Numbered from the stretch's first letter, positions 7,176 through 16,029 are shown. The stretch is 64,000 bases of DNA from Nocardioides silvaticus (GCF_003160695.1 NZ_QGDD01000005.1:124001-188000); one strand, 5' to 3'. A program made the numbers and translations. Notes: a model not told the origin generated them from the letters alone.

Positions 7176-8239
7176 GCCTGACCCTGACCGTCGACGGCCC
7201 GCGCTGGCGGGCCCACCTCGGGAGCGTCGCCGGCGCCAACCCCGGCATCGTGCCGGTGGCCAAGGGCAACGGCTACGGCTTCACGCTCGGGCGGCTGGCC
7301 CGCAAGGCGCAGTGGCTGCGCGACCGCGGGCACGACGTGACGACCATCGCCGTCGGCACGTACGACGAGGTGGCCGAGGTCGCCTCCCGGTGGGACGGCG
7401 AGATCCTCGTGCTGACGCCGTGGCGACCGTTCGTCGAACCGCTCGACCCCGGCCTGACCGGCCGGGTGATCCACACCGTCAGCCGGCTGGTTGACCTCGA
7501 GCAGCTGCTCGGCGCGGTGCCGGGCTCCCGCGTGGTGCTCGAGCGCACCACCAGCATGCAGCGGCACGGGATGTCCGGTCGCGAGCTGTGGGAGGCGGGC
7601 GAGGTGCTGCGCCGCCACCCCGACGCCCGCCTCGAGGGCGTCGCGCTGCACCTGCCGCTCGCCCAGGGCAACCACCTCGGCGAGGTCAACCGGTTGCTGA
7701 CCGACGCGATCGCCGCCGACTGCGGCATCACCAGCGTGTGGGTCAGCCACCTCACCGACGGCGAGCTCGCCACCCTCCGCGAGCAGTACGGCGACTTCAC
7801 GATCCGCCCGCGCATCGGCACCCAGCTCTGGCTCGGCGACCGCGGCGCGCTCCGCGTGACGGCCACCGTCCTCGACGTGCACCCGGTCGACCGCGGCGAC
7901 ATCTTCGGCTACCGCGCCCGCACCGCTCCGAAGTCCGGGCACCTGCTCGTCGTCAGCGGCGGCACCGCCCACGGCATCGGGCTCGAGGCGCCGACCGGCG
8001 ACCAGTCGATCAAGGCCCGGGCCGCGACCCTGGCGCGAGGCGGTCTGGACGCGGTCGGGTTCGTGCGCTCGCCGTACTCCATCGACGGGAAGCAGCGGCT
8101 CTTCGCCGAGCCACCGCACATGCAGGCGTCGATGCTGTTCCTACCCCACGGCGCCCGCGTGCCGGCCGTCGGCGACCGGATCGACGTGCGGGTCCGCTAC
8201 ACCGCGACCGCCTTCGACCGGATCGTCGTCGAGGGCTGA
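7172..8239 (+). CDS. Alanine racemase-like PLP enzyme
   Basis: A 355-residue protein with the fold-type III alanine racemase N-terminal barrel and C-terminal domain. The PLP-binding lysine is in VPVAKGNGYGF (Lys31), a variant of the usual KADAYGHG. Other recognisable pieces are MQRHGMS, GVALHLP, RPRIGTQLWLGDR and GHLLVVSGGTAHGIG. It starts with an ATGA overlap on the FemAB gene, so the pair is probably co-translated and may act together on peptidoglycan precursors, but racemase substrate and activity are inference. It is not necessarily the main alr gene. Its last 99 bases overlap the end of the glycosyltransferase gene on the other strand. Confidence 0.85.
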   Translation: MSLTLTVDGPRWRAHLGSVAGANPGIVPVAKGNGYGFTLGRLARKAQWLRDRGHDVTTIAVGTYDEVAEVASRWDGEILVLTPWRPFVEPLDPGLTGRVIHTVSRLVDLEQLLGAVPGSRVVLERTTSMQRHGMSGRELWEAGEVLRRHPDARLEGVALHLPLAQGNHLGEVNRLLTDAIAADCGITSVWVSHLTDGELATLREQYGDFTIRPRIGTQLWLGDRGALRVTATVLDVHPVDRGDIFGYRARTAPKSGHLLVVSGGTAHGIGLEAPTGDQSIKARAATLARGGLDAVGFVRSPYSIDGKQRLFAEPPHMQASMLFLPHGARVPAVGDRIDVRVRYTATAFDRIVVEG

Positions 8240-9622
8240 CCCGGCGTCCGCGGGGACCGGGTCGTGGTCGGGCCGGAACATGTCGCGCACGATGACCGCC
8301 GCCAGGTAGAGCTCGCAGGCGACCCGCACCGAGATGCCGACCCAGTAGAAGCCGACGTCGCCGCCACCGGCTGGCTGCAGGTAGCCGCCGAGGTACCACC
8401 AGATCGTGCAGAAGTAGAAGACCTCGCCGGCCTGCCAGATGATCTGGTCGCGCCACCGCGGCCGGGCGAGGACCGCGAGCGGCAGCAGCCACAGCACGTA
8501 CTGCGGCGAGTAGACCTTGTTGACGATGAGGAACCCGACCACGATCAGGTAGCCGAGCTGGGCCAACCGCGGCACGTGGTCGGCACGCCGGCCCGCGAGC
8601 AGGCCGAGCACGAGCACGCCCGCGCACCAGGCGACGAAGAGGATCCACGACCAGGTGTTCACGGTGTCCACCTCGACGCCGCGGTCGCGCACCTGGTCGA
8701 TGATCATCCACACCGAGCCCAGGTCGGCGCCGCGGTCGGCGTTGAACGACCAGAACACCTTCCACTGCTCGGCCCCGCTGAGGTAGCCGGGCAGGTTCGC
8801 CGCGACCCAGGTGACCGCCGCCCAGACCGTGGCGAGCGCGAAGGCGCCCCAACGGCCTCGGCGGATGCAGATGATGAGGATCGCGCCGAGCAGGAACAGC
8901 GGGTAGAGCTTGGCTGCGGTGCCGAGCCCGATCAGGACGCCGGTCAGCACCGGCCGGTCCCGGGCCCACGCCCACAACGCGCCGGCGACCAGCGCGACGG
9001 CGATCAGGTCCCAGTTGATGAGGCCGGTGAGCACCAGCGTCGGTGACAGCGCGAAGGCGGCCGCGTCCCAGGGCCGGCCGGGGTTGACCCGCGACATCAG
9101 CCAGACCGCCAGCAGCGCGAGCGCCCCGAACCCGACGGCGTTGACGAGCAGGAAGATCGACAGCTCGTCGTCGACCTCCTCGTCGGCGTACAGGTCGTCG
9201 ACCGGGCGGTCCGCGCGGGCGTCGCTGTCAGGACCACCGCCCAGCACCTGGGTCACCCACGCGGCGCCGTACGCCCAGTAGGCGATGCCGACCGGGTACT
9301 CCATGACCTCGTAGCGGTCGCGGGTCTCCTCGTCGCCGGAGTAGGGCCAGGCCAGCTCGGCCAGCCCACGCGGCACGTAGAGCGGGCGCAGGTCGGTGTA
9401 GCACATGTGGGAGTAGACCCACTGCTGGTCCTTGCCCTCCGCCAGCGAGCACGGTGCCTTCTGCACCATGCCGAGGACGAACGTGCAGGCGGTCAGCAGC
9501 AGCAGCACCCGCGCCGGCGTCCACCACCGGTGCCGGCCGGCGTGGTCGCCGACCGGGCCGCCGACCACCTCGCTGACGGCGCCGACGACGCGGTCGTCGC
9601 GGGTCGGGTGGACGTGCGGCAC
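8141..9622 (-). CDS. GT87-family polyprenyl-phosphate glycosyltransferase (DUF2029)
   Basis: A 493-residue polytopic membrane protein of the DUF2029/GT87 group, whose mycobacterial members transfer mannose or arabinose from polyprenyl-phosphate sugars. About ten hydrophobic segments are visible. The loop with MEYPVGIAYWAYGAAW after the first membrane span, the ALSPTLVLTGLINWDLIAVALV segment with its Asp, and GIGTAAKLYPLFLLG (here GLGTAAKLYPLFLLG) are family hallmarks. The start is taken as GTG 9622. The charged tail runs 99 bases into the end of the racemase-like gene on the opposite strand, a long convergent overlap. The donor and acceptor cannot be told from sequence. Confidence 0.85.
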   Translation of the reverse strand: MPHVHPTRDDRVVGAVSEVVGGPVGDHAGRHRWWTPARVLLLLTACTFVLGMVQKAPCSLAEGKDQQWVYSHMCYTDLRPLYVPRGLAELAWPYSGDEETRDRYEVMEYPVGIAYWAYGAAWVTQVLGGGPDSDARADRPVDDLYADEEVDDELSIFLLVNAVGFGALALLAVWLMSRVNPGRPWDAAAFALSPTLVLTGLINWDLIAVALVAGALWAWARDRPVLTGVLIGLGTAAKLYPLFLLGAILIICIRRGRWGAFALATVWAAVTWVAANLPGYLSGAEQWKVFWSFNADRGADLGSVWMIIDQVRDRGVEVDTVNTWSWILFVAWCAGVLVLGLLAGRRADHVPRLAQLGYLIVVGFLIVNKVYSPQYVLWLLPLAVLARPRWRDQIIWQAGEVFYFCTIWWYLGGYLQPAGGGDVGFYWVGISVRVACELYLAAVIVRDMFRPDHDPVPADAGSALDDDPVEGGRGVADPHVDPVADGRHAGAVG

Positions 9623-9631
9623 GCGGTGAGA

Positions 9632-11986
9632 CTACGTGAGCGTCGTACGACGACCGTGGTGCCCTGCGCGACGCCGGCGCCCCACCTGGCGACCCTGGCG
9701 ACCCTGACCGCCCTGGCCGCCCGTGCCCCGCGTCGTCGGCTGGGTCTGCTGCGTCGTGGGGTCGCCGGTCGGGGTCGTCGGGTCACCGGTCGGCGTGGTC
9801 GGGTCACCGGTCGGCGTGGTCGGGTCACCGGTCGGGGTCGTCGGGTCCCCGGTCGGACTCGAGTCCGTCGAGTCGTCGGGGTCCGGTCGGTCGGTGTTCC
9901 TCGTCTTGGTCGGGCTCGGCGGCGGGGTGTAGGGCGCGTGACCCTCCTCCGGCGCCTCGCCGTCGACGAACACCGGCTCCGGCAGCTCGATCGGCTCCTC
10001 GCCCGCCATCACCGTGTCCATCACGGCCCGCCAGGTCTTGGCAGGGAACTCCCCGCCGTAGAACGGCTCCAGGTAGCCGTCGAGGCCGTCGTCCCCGTCT
10101 CCGCGGACGTACATGACCGCGGTCGCGTACTGCGCGGTGAAGCCGGCGTACCAGGACGAGGACACCTCGTCCGCAGCGTTGGTCGCGGTGCCGGTCTTGC
10201 CGGCGGCCGGCCAGGCGAACCCGCTCATCGCCGCGGCACCGGTGCCGGTCTCGACGACCTGTTCCATCGCGTAGGAGACGTCGGCGGCGATGTCCTCGGA
10301 CAGAGCCTCGTGGTCCTGGACCTTGTGGTCGTAGCGGGTCTCACCGTCCTGGTCGACGACCTTCTCGATGATGTAGGGCTCGGCGGCGACGCCGCCGTTG
10401 GCGATGGTCGCGTAGGCGTTGGCCATGTTGATGGGGCTCACCGTCTGGGAGCCGAGCGCGACCTGCTCGTTCGCCTCCAGGCCGGGCGTGGAGGTCGGGA
10501 AGCCCCAGGCGTCCTTCTTCGGCGCCTCCGCCGGCGGGATGCCCATGTCGACCGCGGTGTCGATGATCTCCTGTGGCCCGTTCTCCATCGACGTCGTCAG
10601 GTCGATGAAGGCGGTGTTGATCGAGCTCTCGGTCGCGGCGATGAGGTTGGGGCGCCCGTAGTCCGTGTCGCCCTGGTTGCCGACGGTGTAGCCGTTCTCG
10701 GTCGTGAACGGCGAGTTGCCCTCGAAGGTGTCCTCGAGCGAGAAGCCAGCCTTGATCCCGGCGGCGAGGGCGAACGGCTTGAACGTCGATCCGGCCTGGC
10801 CGCCCTCGACCGCCCAGTTGAGCTGGGAGAGCAGGTAGTCCTGCCCCGCGTAGATGCCGCGCACCGCCCCGCTGCCGGGCTCGACGGTGGCGATGCCGAC
10901 GTGGAGGTTCTTGTAACCGAGACTCGGCGGGCGGATCGCCGCCTGACCGTCCTTGGCCGCGTCCATCGCCTTCTTCGTGAAGGTGGTCGTGACCTCGAGG
11001 CCGCCGCCGCTGATCTCCTGCTCGTTGAAGCCCAGCCGCAGCAGCTCCTTCCTCACCATCTGGAGCACGTGGCCGCGTTGGCCCTCGTAGGCCTGCTCGG
11101 CGTCAGGCTCGGGGAACTTCGGAAGCTTGTCGTAGGCGCGGTTGCCGTCGTCCTCACTGATGGCGTCCATCTCGACCATCGAGTTGACGACGTACTGGTA
11201 ACGGCCCTTGAGCTCGGACCTGGCGGCCTTGCCGTTGGCGGGGTCGAGGTCGTTGGGGTCGTTGAGGACGGCGGCGAGCACCGCGCTCTGCTTGAGGTTC
11301 AGGTCCTTGGCGTCGACCTTGAAGTAGGCCTGCGCCGCGGCCTGGACGCCATAGGCCCCCCGCCCGAAGTAGATGGTGTTGAGGTAGCCCTCGAGCACCT
11401 CCTCCTTCGAGTACTGGTTCTGGATCTTCAGCGAGAGGATCGCTTCCTTGACCTTGCGCTTCCAGGTGCGCTCCTGGGTCAGGTAGAGGATCTTCACGTA
11501 CTGCTGGGTGATCGTGGACGCGCCCTGGGTGACGCCGCCGGAGGCGTTGGTGAACGCCGCGCGCAGGATGCCCTTGGGGTCGATGCCCTCGTTGGTCCAG
11601 AAGGTCTGGTCCTCGGCTGCGACGACCGCGTCCTTCAGCGTGTCCGGCATCTCCTCGAGGCCCACCGGGTCGCGGCGCTGGATCGCGAACTCGCCGAGGT
11701 CGGTCTCGCCGTCGGCGTAGTAGACGTGGGTCGTCTGGGTGAGGTACTCGGAGTTCGGCTCCGGGATGTCGATCGAGCGGTAGGCGATGAAGAACAACGC
11801 CGAGGCGATCAGCACCATCACCAGCCCGGCGATCGAGCCCCACTTCGCCGTCTTCAGCAGCCGGTGCCGCCAGGTGGGCCAGCCCGGCTCGGGCGAGGGC
11901 TTCGCCGTCTTCCCGGCGCCCTTCCCGCCACCCTTCCTGGTGGAGGGTCGAGAGGTCGAGCCTGCCCTGCGCTTGCCGTCCGCCAA
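9632..11986 (-). CDS. ponA: Bifunctional penicillin-binding protein, class A
   Basis: A 784-residue class A PBP that polymerises and cross-links peptidoglycan. It has a basic cytoplasmic N-terminus, one membrane anchor (about 51-69), a GT51 glycosyltransferase domain with catalytic Glu in AAEDQTFW (Glu125) and STITQQYVK, and a transpeptidase domain with STFK (Ser400-Lys403), SIN (455-457) and KTGT (597-600). The tail from about 700 contains five PTGDPTT units encoded by 18-bp tandem repeats, then a basic end. TTG 11986 is the only start fitting the N-terminus and has AGGCAGGA upstream. Directly upstream on the other strand is the PadR/ino1 pair. Confidence 0.95.
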   Translation of the reverse strand: MADGKRRAGSTSRPSTRKGGGKGAGKTAKPSPEPGWPTWRHRLLKTAKWGSIAGLVMVLIASALFFIAYRSIDIPEPNSEYLTQTTHVYYADGETDLGEFAIQRRDPVGLEEMPDTLKDAVVAAEDQTFWTNEGIDPKGILRAAFTNASGGVTQGASTITQQYVKILYLTQERTWKRKVKEAILSLKIQNQYSKEEVLEGYLNTIYFGRGAYGVQAAAQAYFKVDAKDLNLKQSAVLAAVLNDPNDLDPANGKAARSELKGRYQYVVNSMVEMDAISEDDGNRAYDKLPKFPEPDAEQAYEGQRGHVLQMVRKELLRLGFNEQEISGGGLEVTTTFTKKAMDAAKDGQAAIRPPSLGYKNLHVGIATVEPGSGAVRGIYAGQDYLLSQLNWAVEGGQAGSTFKPFALAAGIKAGFSLEDTFEGNSPFTTENGYTVGNQGDTDYGRPNLIAATESSINTAFIDLTTSMENGPQEIIDTAVDMGIPPAEAPKKDAWGFPTSTPGLEANEQVALGSQTVSPINMANAYATIANGGVAAEPYIIEKVVDQDGETRYDHKVQDHEALSEDIAADVSYAMEQVVETGTGAAAMSGFAWPAAGKTGTATNAADEVSSSWYAGFTAQYATAVMYVRGDGDDGLDGYLEPFYGGEFPAKTWRAVMDTVMAGEEPIELPEPVFVDGEAPEEGHAPYTPPPSPTKTRNTDRPDPDDSTDSSPTGDPTTPTGDPTTPTGDPTTPTGDPTTPTGDPTTQQTQPTTRGTGGQGGQGRQGRQVGRRRRAGHHGRRTTLT
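9767..9860. repeat. 18-bp tandem repeats in the PBP tail
   Basis: Five to six copies of an 18-bp unit (GGTCACCGGTCGGCGTGGTC-like on the plus strand) with a period of 18, encoding PTGDPT repeats at the extracellular end of the penicillin-binding protein. Such arrays change length by slippage without breaking the frame. Confidence 0.8.
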
Positions 11987-12099
11987 CGTCCTGCCTCGCT
12001 CAGTTGCCCCGGGGAATGCCGCAGATCAGGGTACGCACCCATCCCTGGAGCCACCGATTCGACGCTCGCGATCCATCGGGTGTTCAGATTCCGCGGATA

Positions 12100-12112
12100 T
12101 ATCGCTACGATA
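12100..12112. promoter_or_regulatory. Palindrome at the padR start, probable operator
   Basis: TATCGCTACGATA, a perfect inverted repeat (TATCG, 3-base gap, CGATA) ending six bases before the padR start codon. It also overlaps an AT-rich patch (GATATAT) that could be a -10 element, so the message may be leaderless or nearly so. PadR proteins usually bind palindromes in their own promoters. Confidence 0.5.
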
Positions 12113-12118
12113 GATCGC

Positions 12119-12703
12119 ATGGCACGGCGTGGAGAGACCATCGAGCTGGCAGTCCTCGGACTGCTGCACGAGGGACCCATGCACGGCTACGAGCTCCGCA
12201 AGCGCCTGAACCTGATGCTCGGGTGGGGCCGGCTGCTCTCCTACGGGTCGCTCTACCCGGCCCTGAAGAAGATGCTGCGCGGCAACCTCATCGAGGAGGT
12301 CACCACCAGTGCCGCCTCCGGCACGGTGACCTCGCGGCGCCCGCGGATCACCTACCAGGTGACCGAGCGGGGCACGGCAGAGTTCCACCGGCTGATGTCG
12401 GAGGTGGGTCCTGCCGCGTGGGAGGACGACAACTTCGACATCCGCTTCCGGTTCTTCTCCTCCACGGACATGGAGATCCGGTTGCGTGTGCTGGAGGGGC
12501 GTCGGTCGCGGCTGCAGGAGCGGCTCGACCGCGTGCAGCGCGAGCTCGCCATGACGCAGAAGGAAGTCGACCGCTACGCCACCGAGCTCCAGCGGCACGG
12601 CGTCGAGTCCGTCGAGCGCGAGGTCCGGTGGCTCTCGGACCTCATCAATGCAGAGCGTGGCATGCCTGGGCCCCAGGCCGCCGCGGCAACCGATAACGAC
12701 TGA
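12119..12703 (+). CDS. PadR-family transcriptional regulator
   Basis: A 194-residue PadR regulator. The winged helix is at the N-terminus: ELAVLGLLHEGPMHGYELRKRLN...LSYGSLYPALKKMLRGNLIEEV...ITYQVTERGTAEF, the family signature. A long C-terminal coiled region (about 120-180) serves for dimer formation. Actinobacterial PadR genes of this type sit directly upstream of inositol-phosphate synthase, as here (27-base gap), and probably control it. ATG 12119 has no Shine-Dalgarno sequence, and a small palindrome lies directly before it. Confidence 0.92.
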   Translation: MARRGETIELAVLGLLHEGPMHGYELRKRLNLMLGWGRLLSYGSLYPALKKMLRGNLIEEVTTSAASGTVTSRRPRITYQVTERGTAEFHRLMSEVGPAAWEDDNFDIRFRFFSSTDMEIRLRVLEGRRSRLQERLDRVQRELAMTQKEVDRYATELQRHGVESVEREVRWLSDLINAERGMPGPQAAAATDND

Positions 12704-12730
12704 TCGATTTCGATCAAGGAGAGGGATCCC

Positions 12731-13813
12731 ATGGGTTCGGTACGAGTAGCGATCGCCGGCGTCGGCAACTGCGCCACGTCGCTCATCCAGGGCGTGCACT
12801 ACTACCGGGACGCCGACCCCAACGGCAGCGTCCCCGGTCTGATGCACGTGCAGTTCGGCGACTACCACGTCGGCGACGTCGAGTTCGTCGCGGCGTTCGA
12901 CGTCGACGACAAGAAGGTCGGCAAGGACCTGTCCGAGGCGATCAACGCCTCGGAGAACAACACGATCAAGATCGCCGACGTCCCGACGCTCGGCATCGAG
13001 GTCCAGCGCGGCCCGACGCTCGACGGCCTCGGCAAGTACTACCGGGCCACCATCGAGGAGTCCGCTGCCGACCCGGTCGACGTCGTCCAGGCCCTCAAGG
13101 ACTCCGGTGCCGACGTGCTCGTGTCCTACCTGCCGGTGGGCTCCGAGGAGGCCGACAAGTTCTACGCCCAGTGCGCGATCGACGCCGGCGTGGCCTTCGT
13201 CAACGCCCTGCCCGTCTTCATCGCCTCCGACCCCGAGTGGGCCAAGAAGTTCGAGGACGCCGGCGTCCCGATCGTCGGTGACGACATCAAGTCGCAGGTC
13301 GGCGCGACCATCACCCACCGCGTGATGGCGAAGCTGTTCGAGGACCGCGGCGTCGTCCTGGACCGCACCTACCAGCTCAACGTCGGCGGCAACATGGACT
13401 TCAAGAACATGCTCGAGCGCGAGCGCCTGGAGTCCAAGAAGGTCTCCAAGACCCAGGCCGTCACCTCGAACCTGTCCGGTCCGCTGTCCGGCCTGGTCCA
13501 CGACGACAACGTCCACATCGGCCCGTCCGACTACGTCGCCTGGCTCGACGACCGCAAGTGGGCCTACGTCCGCCTCGAGGGCCGCGCCTTCGGTGACGTC
13601 CCGCTGAACCTCGAGTACAAGCTCGAGGTCTGGGACTCCCCGAACTCCGCGGGCATCATCATCGACGCCGTCCGCGCCGCGAAGATCGCCAAGGACCGCG
13701 GCGTCGGCGGCCCGATCATCCCCGCCTCGGCGTACCTCATGAAGAGCCCGCCGGTGCAGATCGAGGACACCGAGGGTCGCACGCTCCTGGAGAAGTTCAT
13801 CGCCGGGGAGTGA
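12731..13813 (+). CDS. ino1: Myo-inositol-1-phosphate synthase
   Basis: Converts glucose 6-phosphate to inositol 3-phosphate with NAD as cofactor, the first step to phosphatidylinositol, mycothiol and related compounds. The 360 residues begin [19 protein letters not shown], the Rossmann nucleotide motif, and contain [37 protein letters not shown] and [42 protein letters not shown], all typical of the short actinobacterial form. AAGGAGAGGG precedes ATG 12731. It follows padR and is closed by a very strong terminator. Confidence 0.97.
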   Translation: MGSVRVAIAGVGNCATSLIQGVHYYRDADPNGSVPGLMHVQFGDYHVGDVEFVAAFDVDDKKVGKDLSEAINASENNTIKIADVPTLGIEVQRGPTLDGLGKYYRATIEESAADPVDVVQALKDSGADVLVSYLPVGSEEADKFYAQCAIDAGVAFVNALPVFIASDPEWAKKFEDAGVPIVGDDIKSQVGATITHRVMAKLFEDRGVVLDRTYQLNVGGNMDFKNMLERERLESKKVSKTQAVTSNLSGPLSGLVHDDNVHIGPSDYVAWLDDRKWAYVRLEGRAFGDVPLNLEYKLEVWDSPNSAGIIIDAVRAAKIAKDRGVGGPIIPASAYLMKSPPVQIEDTEGRTLLEKFIAGE

Positions 13814-13830
13814 CCCAGCTCGACCCACAG

Positions 13831-13878
13831 ACACGCCGACCCGTCGCGAGCTTCTCGCGACGGGTCGGCGTGTTTTTC
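13831..13878 (+). terminator. Strong intrinsic terminator after ino1
   Basis: A perfect 20-bp stem (13831-13850 with 13854-13873), a 3-base loop, and a run of T directly after it. It stands 18 bases past the ino1 stop and also separates it from the convergent acetyltransferase gene. Confidence 0.95.
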
Positions 13879-13892
13879 GGTGCGGTGCTCGC

Positions 13893-14456
13893 TCAGCCCG
13901 CGGCCAGGCGCAGCTCGTAGAACCGCATCGCCCCGCCCAGCCCGGACAGGTCGGCCTCGGAGCCGGCGAACGGCCGGGTCTCCTCGAAGCCCAACGACCG
14001 GTACAGGCGCTGTGCCTCGACCATGAAGCTCGCCGTCTCCAGGCGGACGACCCGGTGGCCGATCCCGACGGCCTCCTCCAGCAGCCGGGTCATCAGCCCT
14101 CTGCCGGTGCCGCGTCCACGCAGTTCGGGGCGGACGTACATCCGCTTGACCTCGGCGACCCCGGCGCCCACGGTCTTCAGCCCTGCCACCCCTGCGAGGG
14201 TGTCGTGACCCGCGCGCGCGACGACCAGCCGACCGTCCTCGGCGAGGAGGCGGGGGAGCTCGCAGCAGAAGTCCTCGTGGTGACGGGCGACGACGGCCTC
14301 GGGGTCCTCGAAGGTGTAGCCGCAATCGGCGGCGATGCGGCGCGCGCACCAGCGCAGGTAGTCCAGGAGGAGGGGTTCCACGACGGGCAGGACGTCGGTC
14401 GGCTGTCCGCGCAACAGCTCGATCCGCGGCCGGGGTGGTGCGGGACGGTCGGACAT
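13893..14456 (-). CDS. GNAT-family N-acetyltransferase
   Basis: A 187-residue acetyl-CoA-dependent N-acetyltransferase of unknown substrate. The acetyl-CoA site is EVKRMYVRPELRGRGTGRGLMTRLLEEAV (motif A, R/Q-x-x-G-x-G/A as RGRGTG), followed by VVRLETASFMVEAQRLYRSLGFEE, the motif B end of the fold. Start at ATG 14456 with GGAAGA upstream. It lies 11 bases after the cupin gene on the same strand, so the two are probably one operon facing a MarR regulator. Confidence 0.9.
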   Translation of the reverse strand: MSDRPAPPRPRIELLRGQPTDVLPVVEPLLLDYLRWCARRIAADCGYTFEDPEAVVARHHEDFCCELPRLLAEDGRLVVARAGHDTLAGVAGLKTVGAGVAEVKRMYVRPELRGRGTGRGLMTRLLEEAVGIGHRVVRLETASFMVEAQRLYRSLGFEETRPFAGSEADLSGLGGAMRFYELRLAAG

Positions 14457-14467
14457 TCTTCCGCGCC

Positions 14468-14956
14468 CTAACCGAGGTCCGGGACCGGGCCGAGCATCTC
14501 GATGCCGTGCTCGTCGGCGATCGCCAGCACGGCCTCCATCGAGGGCTCCCCTGCGGCGGCCAGCGCGGCCGCGGCCCGCGTGAACCCCTCCATCGCAGCG
14601 CCGGGGGAGTGCACGCCGAACGCCACCGCGTCCTGGTCGGTCTCGTTGCGGATGGTGTGCGGAGTGCCGCCGGCGAGAGGCATCACCTGCCCGGCCCGCA
14701 CCGCGTGCCGGCGTACGACGCCCTCGGCTTCGGCCACGTAGAAGGCGAACTCGCCTTCGAGCACGTGGTAGACCTCGCTCGGTGCATGACGGTGCATCAC
14801 CGGTGGCCCGCCCCCGGGAGGCATCCGGACGAGGTAGGCGTAGATGTCGTCGCGCGTCTGCGCACAGCTGGTCAGGATGACGATCTCGTCGGTGCCCATG
14901 GCGAGTCGCTCGCCCTCGGCCAGGTCCACCGGAATATTGACAGGTAACATGTCCAT
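14468..14956 (-). CDS. Cupin-domain protein
   Basis: A 162-residue single-domain cupin. The first cupin motif is MHRHAPSEVYHVLEGEFAF (a metal site with two His and a Glu) and the second lies around AGQVMPLAGGTPHTIRNE, where one His is present. The metal site suggests a small enzyme, such as a dioxygenase, or a sensor, but nothing fixes the substrate. Start chosen at ATG 14956; ATG 14950 is also possible. It diverges from a MarR regulator whose two probable operator sites cover this start, and is followed by the GNAT gene. Confidence 0.85.
   Translation of the reverse strand: MDMLPVNIPVDLAEGERLAMGTDEIVILTSCAQTRDDIYAYLVRMPPGGGPPVMHRHAPSEVYHVLEGEFAFYVAEAEGVVRRHAVRAGQVMPLAGGTPHTIRNETDQDAVAFGVHSPGAAMEGFTRAAAALAAAGEPSMEAVLAIADEHGIEMLGPVPDLG
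14939..14953. promoter_or_regulatory. MarR operator 1 (over the cupin start)
   Basis: GACAGGTAACATGTC: an inverted repeat GACA-N7-TGTC that spans the first codons of the cupin gene. It shares GACAGGT and the 7-base spacer with the second site at 14967-14985. Confidence 0.7.
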
Positions 14957-14966
14957 ATCTCGAAGA

Positions 14967-14985
14967 TAGACAGGTGGCTTGTCTA
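14967..14985. promoter_or_regulatory. MarR operator 2 (directly before marR)
   Basis: TAGACAGGTGGCTTGTCTA: a 6-bp inverted repeat with a 7-base spacer, ending at the base before the marR ATG. Position and likeness to the site at 14939-14953 argue for autoregulation plus control of the cupin gene. Confidence 0.75.
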
Positions 14986-15441
14986 ATGTCAAGTGAGGAC
15001 TCCCGCCGCTCCGCCAACACGGCGGTGCTCCTGCGCGAGGCGTTCGTGGCGCTGAACGACCGGATGATCCAGCGCCTCGAGCAGCGCGGCCACGGTGTCG
15101 TGCGCCCAGCCCATGGCGCCGTCTTCCAGCACGTCGACGACGGAGGCACGCCGGTCGCCCGCCTGGCGGAGCGCGCACAGATGACCAAGCAGGCGATGGC
15201 CGAGCTGGTCGCCCACCTCGAGCGGCACGGCTACGTCACCCGGATCCCCGACCCTGACGACCGGCGGGCGAAGCTGGTGCTGCCGACCCCCAAGGGGCGG
15301 GAGGTCTTCGCGATCGCCCAGGAGCTGCTACCCGAGATCGAGAAGATGCTCGATGATCTGCTCGGGGCGCGGAGGGCCGCGGCCCTCCGCGCCGACCTCG
15401 AGCGGATCCGAGCAACCGCGGACGGACATGGATCGGGCTGA
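14986..15441 (+). CDS. MarR-family transcriptional regulator
   Basis: A 151-residue MarR regulator. The core is VFQHVDDGGTPVARLAERAQMTKQAMAELVAHLERHGYVTRIPDPDDRRAKLVLPTPKGREVF: the recognition helix MTKQAMAELVAHLE followed by the wing DPDDRRAKLVLPTPKG. ATG 14986 comes straight after the palindrome, so translation may be leaderless; a GTG at 14974 would place the operator inside the gene. Expected to repress itself and the divergent cupin-GNAT pair. The next plus-strand gene starts 20 bases on. Confidence 0.92.
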   Translation: MSSEDSRRSANTAVLLREAFVALNDRMIQRLEQRGHGVVRPAHGAVFQHVDDGGTPVARLAERAQMTKQAMAELVAHLERHGYVTRIPDPDDRRAKLVLPTPKGREVFAIAQELLPEIEKMLDDLLGARRAAALRADLERIRATADGHGSG

Positions 15442-15460
15442 TCGCCCGCGAGGAGGAGGC

Positions 15461-16027
15461 ATGGTGGAGGAGCTGCTGCAGGCCATCCCCGCGTTCGAGG
15501 CAGCGCAGGCGGAGCGGTGCGCCGGGCTGGGGATCGACGTCTCCGGCTTCGCCCTCAGCCACGTCGCTGTGCGCTGCCGCACCTGGCGGGACTACCTCCG
15601 CGTCCGCGACGCCTTGGAGCAGGTCGCAGTGGCGAACCTCGAGAACGTCTGGAACGGGCGACCGATCTCGAAGATCCTGCTCGCCGACCCGGTCCCGGTG
15701 TCGGCCGGGAGGACGGTGCCGATGATCGAGCTCATCCCGCCCTTCCACCAACGCGTCTACCGGATGGGACTCGAGCACGTCGGCTACGTCGTGGGCGAGC
15801 AGATCGACGGGTTCGAGAAGGCCCACCTGGGCGTGCTGACCGGCAAGCAGTTCCAGGGAACGCTCAACACCCCGGTCTACCGGCTCTTTCCGGACTACAC
15901 CCACGTCAAGTTCTACCGGCGGTCGCTGCACGACGTCTGTGTCCTCGAAGGTGCGGAGTTCGCCGGCTTCCGCCACGCCGAGTGGTCGCCGACCGATCCG
16001 GACGCCGGCCCCTACGAGGTCGGCTGA
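15461..16027 (+). CDS. YecM-like VOC-family protein
   Basis: A 188-residue protein resembling E. coli YecM, a metal-binding member of the vicinal-oxygen-chelate superfamily. Recognisable parts are SHVAVRCRTWRDYLRVRDAL, ENVWNGRPISKILLADP, VPMIELIPPFHQRVYRMGLEHVGYVVG and LFPDYTHVKFYRRSLHDV, with the conserved His, Glu and His of the metal site (SHVA, IELIP, LEHV). The reaction is unknown. AGGAGGAGGC immediately precedes ATG 15461. It follows marR and leads into an SDR gene two bases later, so the three genes are probably one transcript. Confidence 0.85.
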   Translation: MVEELLQAIPAFEAAQAERCAGLGIDVSGFALSHVAVRCRTWRDYLRVRDALEQVAVANLENVWNGRPISKILLADPVPVSAGRTVPMIELIPPFHQRVYRMGLEHVGYVVGEQIDGFEKAHLGVLTGKQFQGTLNTPVYRLFPDYTHVKFYRRSLHDVCVLEGAEFAGFRHAEWSPTDPDAGPYEVG

Positions 16028-16029
16028 CC

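Noticed and set aside
9407..12100. A long plus-strand reading frame over the penicillin-binding protein, continuous with padR
   Set aside because: Only the segment from 12119 is PadR; the rest is antisense of ponA and the GT87 gene.
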